From: JAAEQG01 sp023133475
GTDB lineage: Bacteria; Planctomycetota; Phycisphaerae; UBA1845
Length of the DNA stretch: 45,009 nt
Assembly (NCBI GenBank): GCA_030631415.1
Contig: DAOVLE010000008.1
Location: 1 to 45,009, forward strand
Reading direction: 5' to 3'
Both the position numbers and the translations under genes were made by a program. The notes under the pieces are model-generated. The model was not told where the DNA came from. It saw only the letters and a program-made list of their open reading frames with translations, and did not search any database. Every line of letters starts with the position of its first letter. Position 1 is the first letter of the stretch. Below, piece after piece: positions 43,018 to 45,009 of this stretch.

Positions 43018-44669
43018 CTCTCACCCTCACCGTTGATAAGCGCCATCATCATGCGGTCAGCCTGTAGCGAATCGGCTGCGCCGGGGGTCAAGCTCAGGCC
43101 GTAAAAGTCTGCCGAAACCGGGCCGGAGGCGTCACCCCACCAGTTCCAATTGCGGATTTTCATGGGGAAGCCGTCGTCGTTCCACGCCTGAGCCGTCACG
43201 AAAGAGGTCCCATTCACCTGCATGCCGGCAAACCGCCCACTGTCATAATCGACCTGGCAGACCACCGGCGAATCCCCCGGTGCCGACGTAACGATAACCT
43301 GCTCATAGTCAGCCGCACGGTTCCAGGTCAGTACGTTGGAACTGGATACGCTGTCGTGGATGTAGTCCAGCTTGCCGCCCGAGTAGGTAAAGGCCATGTC
43401 CCGGATCGCCCCGCCAACGTCAATCGAATCGTCGCAGTCGTTATCCTTGCCCTCGGACATGGTCAGCACCCTGCCATCGCTGTCGTAAGTGACGTTCTCG
43501 ACGATGTATCCCCATTCCGCCGCCCCGTTCTCATCGAAGTCCTGGTATGCCATCCGGGTTAACCGCCCGTTGCAGTCGTAGCCTACGTCGGTCTGGTTTA
43601 TGGTGGTCGCTTTGTCAACAAGACTGCTGTACTTGGTCCGCCCGGGTCGCTTGCGGAGGGCCTGCGGTCCGGTCTCGGGGTAGTTCAGCAGTTCGACCTG
43701 GTTCTGTTCCACGTCATCGACCGAGCGGATCACCCTGGTGAGGTTCCCGAGCTGATCATATGCCAAAGCCAACCCCTCGGGCACTCCTGTCGCACCGCCC
43801 ACGGAATCCTTCGTTTCTATTGTCACGATGGTTAGCCGGCCAGCCGCGTCATACTCAGCCGCGGCGGTTCGCGAGCTGCCGTCCGGCGTTGGGTAAAGGG
43901 TCAGGCCTTCCCACGGTTCGCCGGCTGAGAACAGGCCGCAGTGGAACTGGAAGTACTCATCGGGAATCGAAGACTCGGTGCGGAAACCGCTGGACGTGTC
44001 TTTGACCACAAAGCCCTCGGTGATACCGAAGGCACCTGGTGGATCGGGATTGTCCTTGGACAAGAGGATCCCAACCGTCCCATTGCCCGGGTCGGTCACC
44101 TCAAAGCCGTAACCAATGTCCACCTTGCCGTCGCCATCGAGGTCCGGGCCGCTGATGGCAAACTCCCAACCGCCGCGGAGGTCGACGTCGAAGATGTAGT
44201 ACCCGTCCGTGCCCGGAACGAACCCGGGCAGGGTGACGGGAACACAGGCCTCCTCGGTCGCCATTGTGAAAACACCACCGTTTTCGCCGCTGTAGAAACG
44301 CATGATGATGGTGATCGGGTCGGTGCTGTTGGTATAGTACCCGATCTCGATCCCATCGACCTGCGTTCCATCAGCCACATCACCCCAGTCAATGAACTCA
44401 TACCCCGGCTGCATCCCCATATAGCTGCCGTACCCACCGGGTCTGGGATAGAACCCTCCGCCGAAGCCCAGATACGAGCCCTGTCCCCACGGTCTGGGAT
44501 AAAACCGCCCCCCAAAGCCGAGGGGATTGGGAGAGTATTCCCCGCTGTCCATCTCGTACGAGCCAGCCCCATAGATGTCTGCCTGCGCCACGGGCAGCGC
44601 CAACCACAACACAATCACACACGATACAACGATAGCCACTGTGCTTGACAAAACCTGCGCCTTTGCCAT
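43002..44669 (-). pseudogene. N-terminal part of exported YD-repeat protein, truncated by frameshift
   Basis: 555 codons from an ATG at 44669 with a perfect AGGAGG 7 bases upstream. The signal peptide (MAKAQVLSSTVAIVVSCVIV ... AQA) is followed by a Gly/Tyr/Pro-rich stretch with two copies of FGG.FYPRP, a calcium-type DLDGDGKVDIG loop, then RHS/YD-like repeats: YDAAGRLTIV, YDQLGNLTRV, YDCNGRLTRM, YDSDGRVLTM. It stops at WRGW just where the second frame opens. Restoring one G to the GGGG run near 43010 would join the frames as WRGMVSSSEL and give an exported protein of about 760 residues with a dockerin-like tail. This could be a sequencing or assembly error or a real mutation. Confidence 0.7.
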
Positions 44670-45009
44670 GACGTTTCCTCCTTGCTTTATTTACCACCCC
44701 AGCAATTGATTTGTACATGCCCGACCGGCAATGGTCCGACCAAGCGTTCCATTCAACCTTGCATTTTAACCATTCTCGCCGTGGAATGCAAGAGGTTTCC
44801 CTCAACTGTGGGTGGGTGGCAGGGCAATCGCATCTGAAAAATGGAAAATGGCTGTAGAGCAGATTCTACCCACCGCACGGTGCCGCAACGGCGGGTGAAA
44901 CCCGCCCTACAACGATGATGCACCGTTTTCGCCGTTTTTCACGCTTCCTTCTACGTGCTCCCATCTACACGCTCCCCTTCGGGTCACCGCTAAACGCTAC
45001 GGATTACCG
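44670..45009. repeat. Gene-less right edge
   Basis: Contains an AAAATGGAAAATGGC run (about 44838), a GGCGGGTGAAACCCGCCCTA hairpin (about 44890) and CTCCCCTTCGGGTCACCGCT at about 44970, which matches the motif at about 132 near the left edge. No gene seen. Confidence 0.6.

Overview
The window looks like a chromosomal segment of a planctomycete, most likely of the Phycisphaerae type. This is inferred from protein style, not from a marker gene. The clues are several prepilin-type proteins with RAGFTLVELL-like leaders, dockerin-like EF-hand tails (DGDVDLADF...FADCMAGP), Cys-rich GACC-repeat secreted proteins, an H-X9-DG-like C-terminus (VDGHAEF), and very repeat-rich intergenic DNA. Coding is split between strands and I saw no rRNA or tRNA gene.

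Left part (1-10.7 kb): a receiver-like gene running into a ~126-bp tandem array, an M1 metallopeptidase lipoprotein, a remnant that may be a transposase tail, a glycosyltransferase (minus strand), then a plus-strand run of ribF, an NrnA-type DHH phosphoesterase and a large secreted protein. The first two overlap by 4 bases and the third follows two bases after the second. A small two-helix membrane protein lies beyond on the minus strand.

Middle left (10.9-15.2 kb): the most striking block. Two minus-strand NTPase genes, KAP then NACHT-LRR, overlap by 32 bases and form an obvious operon. It is enclosed by two ~145-bp copies of a three-hairpin palindromic element in inverted orientation (10898-11042 and 15089-15232). 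NACHT-LRR and KAP proteins are both linked to prokaryotic conflict systems, so this is the best candidate for an undescribed defence module.

15.5-17.4 kb: a thiolase-like enzyme and a DUF35 Zn-ribbon/OB partner, bracketed by inverted copies of a second palindromic repeat family.

17.8-37.4 kb: a minus-strand type IV pilus/type II secretion-like cluster, in transcription order PilB/GspE, PilT, PilB/GspE, PilC/GspF, two GspG-like pseudopilins, GspH-, GspI/PilV-, GspJ- and GspK-like proteins, then a Cys-rich exported protein that may be a substrate. No secretin or PilMNO/GspLM is in view. Several of these genes have 5' ends rebuilt or crowded by repeats.

37.7-44.7 kb: aroA, a Lys-rich histone-H1-like protein ending in a SWIB domain, an exported beta-helix protein with a dockerin-like tail, and an exported YD-repeat/dockerin protein apparently split by a one-base frameshift.

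The gaps are packed with several modular repeat families: TAGGGCGGGTTCCACCCGCC hairpins, GTAGGGTGGGTGGA composites, heptanucleotide GGACTTT/GGACCTT arrays, ATTTTCAATTTTCC runs, GGCAAC-rich runs and nested long palindromes. Some supply coding sequence, such as an NrnA C-terminus and a prepilin leader.
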